NCBI GenBank assembly: GCA_021776685.1
Contig: JAJFFJ010000132.1
Span: 1-64,000, forward strand
Source of the DNA: Alphaproteobacteria bacterium
GTDB taxonomy: Bacteria > Pseudomonadota > Alphaproteobacteria > Bin65
DNA: 64,000 nt
Direction: 5' to 3'
Part shown: positions 62,580-64,000 of the stretch, in pieces
How positions within the stretch are numbered: position 1 is the first letter of the stretch
How the letters are laid out: the number at the start of each line of letters is the position of its first letter
Program-made: the position numbers and the translations under genes
Notes under the pieces: model-generated
Told to the model about the DNA's origin: nothing
Database searches by the model: none
What the model saw: the letters and a program-made list of their open reading frames with translations, nothing else

Positions 62580-64000
62580 CCAACCTGCCCCTCCGCAACA
62601 TCGGCGTCCCCGGCCATCGCGGCGACGCCAACGATAAAATCACTGGCGGCGCGGTCTACACGGTCGACATCACGCTCCCCGGTATGCTGCACGCCCGCGT
62701 CCTGCGCAGCCCCCACGCCCATGCCCGGCTGGTATCTATCAACGCCGATGCCGCCCGCGCTGTGCCTGGCGTCCACGCCGTGCTGACCCGCGACGACCTG
62801 GAAGGCACCAATCCCACCTACGGCTACTTCATCAAGGACATGCCGATCGTGGCGCTGGACAAGGTGCGCTATGCCGGCGATCCCGTGGCCGCCGTGGCGG
62901 CAGAAAGCGAAGCCGCTGCGGTGCGCGCGCTCGAATTGATCGAAGTCGAGTATGAACTGCTGACAGAGATCGGCACGGTTGATGACGCGCTGGCCGCCGA
63001 CGCCCCGGCGATCTTCGAGGAACCGCCCATGGGCATCGTGCCGGCCTATGGCAAAGGTGCAGGGGCGTCAAAGGATCCGAAGAAAAACGTCTGCTACCAA
63101 TTCACCTACACCACAGGTGAGGCAAGCGCATGGGACCGGGCCGACCATATCTTTGAGGACACGTTTCACTTTGCCCGCTGCCAGCACATGCATCTTGAGC
63201 CCTTCGTCAGCGTGGCTCAGGTCGCGGGCGACGTGATCGAGGTCTGGTCCAGCACCCAAAATCCCTTCCCGCTGCGCAAGGAACTGGCGCGCGTCTTCAA
63301 CCACCCGGAGCAGAATATCCGGATCCACGTGCCCTATGTGGGCGCGGGCTATGGCGCAAAGAATAACTGCAAGACCGAACCCATCGCCGTCCGCCTGGCG
63401 CAGATGACCGGCAGGCCCGTGCGCTTCTGCATGACCATGGAAGAAAACTTCCTGACCCAGAGCCAACATGCCGCCGTGCTGAAGCTTAAGACCGGCGTTA
63501 CCGCAGACGGTCACTTTGTAGCGCGGGAATCTGAAATCCTGCTCGACTCGGGCGCCTATTCAGACGCTTCACCCCTTGTGGCGGAGAAGGCCGGCTATCG
63601 TATCCCCGGGCCCTACAGGTGGGATTACATCGACACCGTCTGCGACTGCGTGCTCACCAACACCACGCCAGCAGGTCCCTTCCGCGGCTTCGGTGGCACC
63701 CAGGCCACCTGGGCCTCGGAATCACAGCTGGACATGATCGCCCGACGCCTCGGCATCGACCCCTATGATATGCGGGTAAAGAACATGCTGGACCTGAAGG
63801 AGCCGTTCGTGCCTGGCGAGAGCGGCATCGACAGCGACCTGAAGCAAGGCCTCGATCTGGTGATCGGCGAGATCGGCTATCACACCAGCAACCGGCCTCA
63901 GGGACGCGGCATCGGCATCAGCATCGGCTTCAAGGATTCGGGCGGCGTCAACAAACCCGCCCAGGTGCAGGTCAAGACCACCACCACCGGCGGCATCATT
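62576..64000 (+). CDS. Molybdenum hydroxylase large subunit (second cluster), 3' end off window
   Basis: The first 475 codons of a Mo-MCD-binding subunit. The N-terminal domain has GGAVYTVDITLPGMLHARVL and KVRYAGDPVAAVAAES. The Mo-domain motifs are VPYVGAGYGAKNN near residue 255 and TPAGPFRGFGGTQATW near residue 362. The FRGFG loop is of the xanthine/nicotinate/aldehyde type rather than CODH. The catalytic Glu near the C-terminus is beyond the window. Confidence 0.9.
   Translation, partial: MTNLPLRNIGVPGHRGDANDKITGGAVYTVDITLPGMLHARVLRSPHAHARLVSINADAARAVPGVHAVLTRDDLEGTNPTYGYFIKDMPIVALDKVRYAGDPVAAVAAESEAAAVRALELIEVEYELLTEIGTVDDALAADAPAIFEEPPMGIVPAYGKGAGASKDPKKNVCYQFTYTTGEASAWDRADHIFEDTFHFARCQHMHLEPFVSVAQVAGDVIEVWSSTQNPFPLRKELARVFNHPEQNIRIHVPYVGAGYGAKNNCKTEPIAVRLAQMTGRPVRFCMTMEENFLTQSQHAAVLKLKTGVTADGHFVARESEILLDSGAYSDASPLVAEKAGYRIPGPYRWDYIDTVCDCVLTNTTPAGPFRGFGGTQATWASESQLDMIARRLGIDPYDMRVKNMLDLKEPFVPGESGIDSDLKQGLDLVIGEIGYHTSNRPQGRGIGISIGFKDSGGVNKPAQVQVKTTTTGGII

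Overview
The window reads as a chromosomal segment of a GC-rich alphaproteobacterium, probably of the Rhodospirillales or a related marine or soil lineage. The grounds are the NDUFS4-like complex I accessory protein (7593-7886), Flp-type pilins, an Mrp antiporter operon in alphaproteobacterial style, a cox-type molybdenum hydroxylase operon with coxG/D/E and XdhC-like accessory genes, and two tRNAs with encoded CCA. The placement is inferred from gene content, not from a marker search.

Region 1 (1-7450) looks like an accessory island lying directly 3' of tRNA-Arg(TCT). It holds the N-terminal 1052 codons of a TPR-CHAT protein with twelve in-register 141-bp repeats, and a small unknown gene just upstream of it. 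Further on are a phage terminase nuclease-domain remnant whose 3' tail is duplicated, a TPR gene and a pentapeptide-repeat fragment each abutting one copy of that tail, two small unknown genes, and a broken IS1595-type transposase.

Region 2 (7452-13637) is housekeeping and vitamin uptake: tRNA-Arg, an NDUFS4-like protein, tRNA-Pro, an O-methyltransferase and an HDAC-like deacetylase. A TPP riboswitch then leads a thiamine-precursor ABC transporter (ATPase, permease, binding protein), followed by a C-terminal scrap of tenA. Three small Flp-like pilins follow on the minus strand.

Region 3 (13868-22137) is a ten-gene Mrp-type cation/proton antiporter operon with three large antiporter-like subunits and a split MrpA C-terminal module, ending in an exported protein of unknown role. 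Region 4 (22140-27091) is a complete branched-chain-amino-acid-type ABC transporter on the minus strand. It is divergent from region 5 (27311-41479), a cox-type operon (coxG, a small membrane protein, coxSLM, coxD, two unknown genes, coxE, two XdhC-like proteins, a MoeA/MobA-like fusion). This ends in a membrane cytochrome-ferredoxin-adenylate cyclase fusion. The CoxL active-site loop is AYRGAGR, so the substrate is probably not carbon monoxide.

Region 6 (41516-51442) is mixed: TPR and Sel1-like exported proteins, PhoD phosphatase, GST, a MetE-like methyltransferase, an acyl-CoA synthetase, an EamA transporter, aldehyde dehydrogenase and pirin.

Region 7 (51820-64000) looks like a catabolic locus. 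Eleven minus-strand genes (a small helical protein, SsuBC-type ABC transporter, cupin, Rieske oxygenase, SDR, alpha/beta hydrolase, IclR regulator, a second SDR lacking the usual Tyr-Lys pair, TPP enzyme, aspartate-dehydrogenase-like protein) diverge from a second molybdenum hydroxylase operon (FAD, 2Fe-2S and Mo subunits, the last running off the window). A perfect 21-bp palindrome lies in the shared promoter region and is a good candidate IclR operator. The substrate cannot be read from the sequence; this locus and the TPR-CHAT island are the best candidates for undescribed systems.
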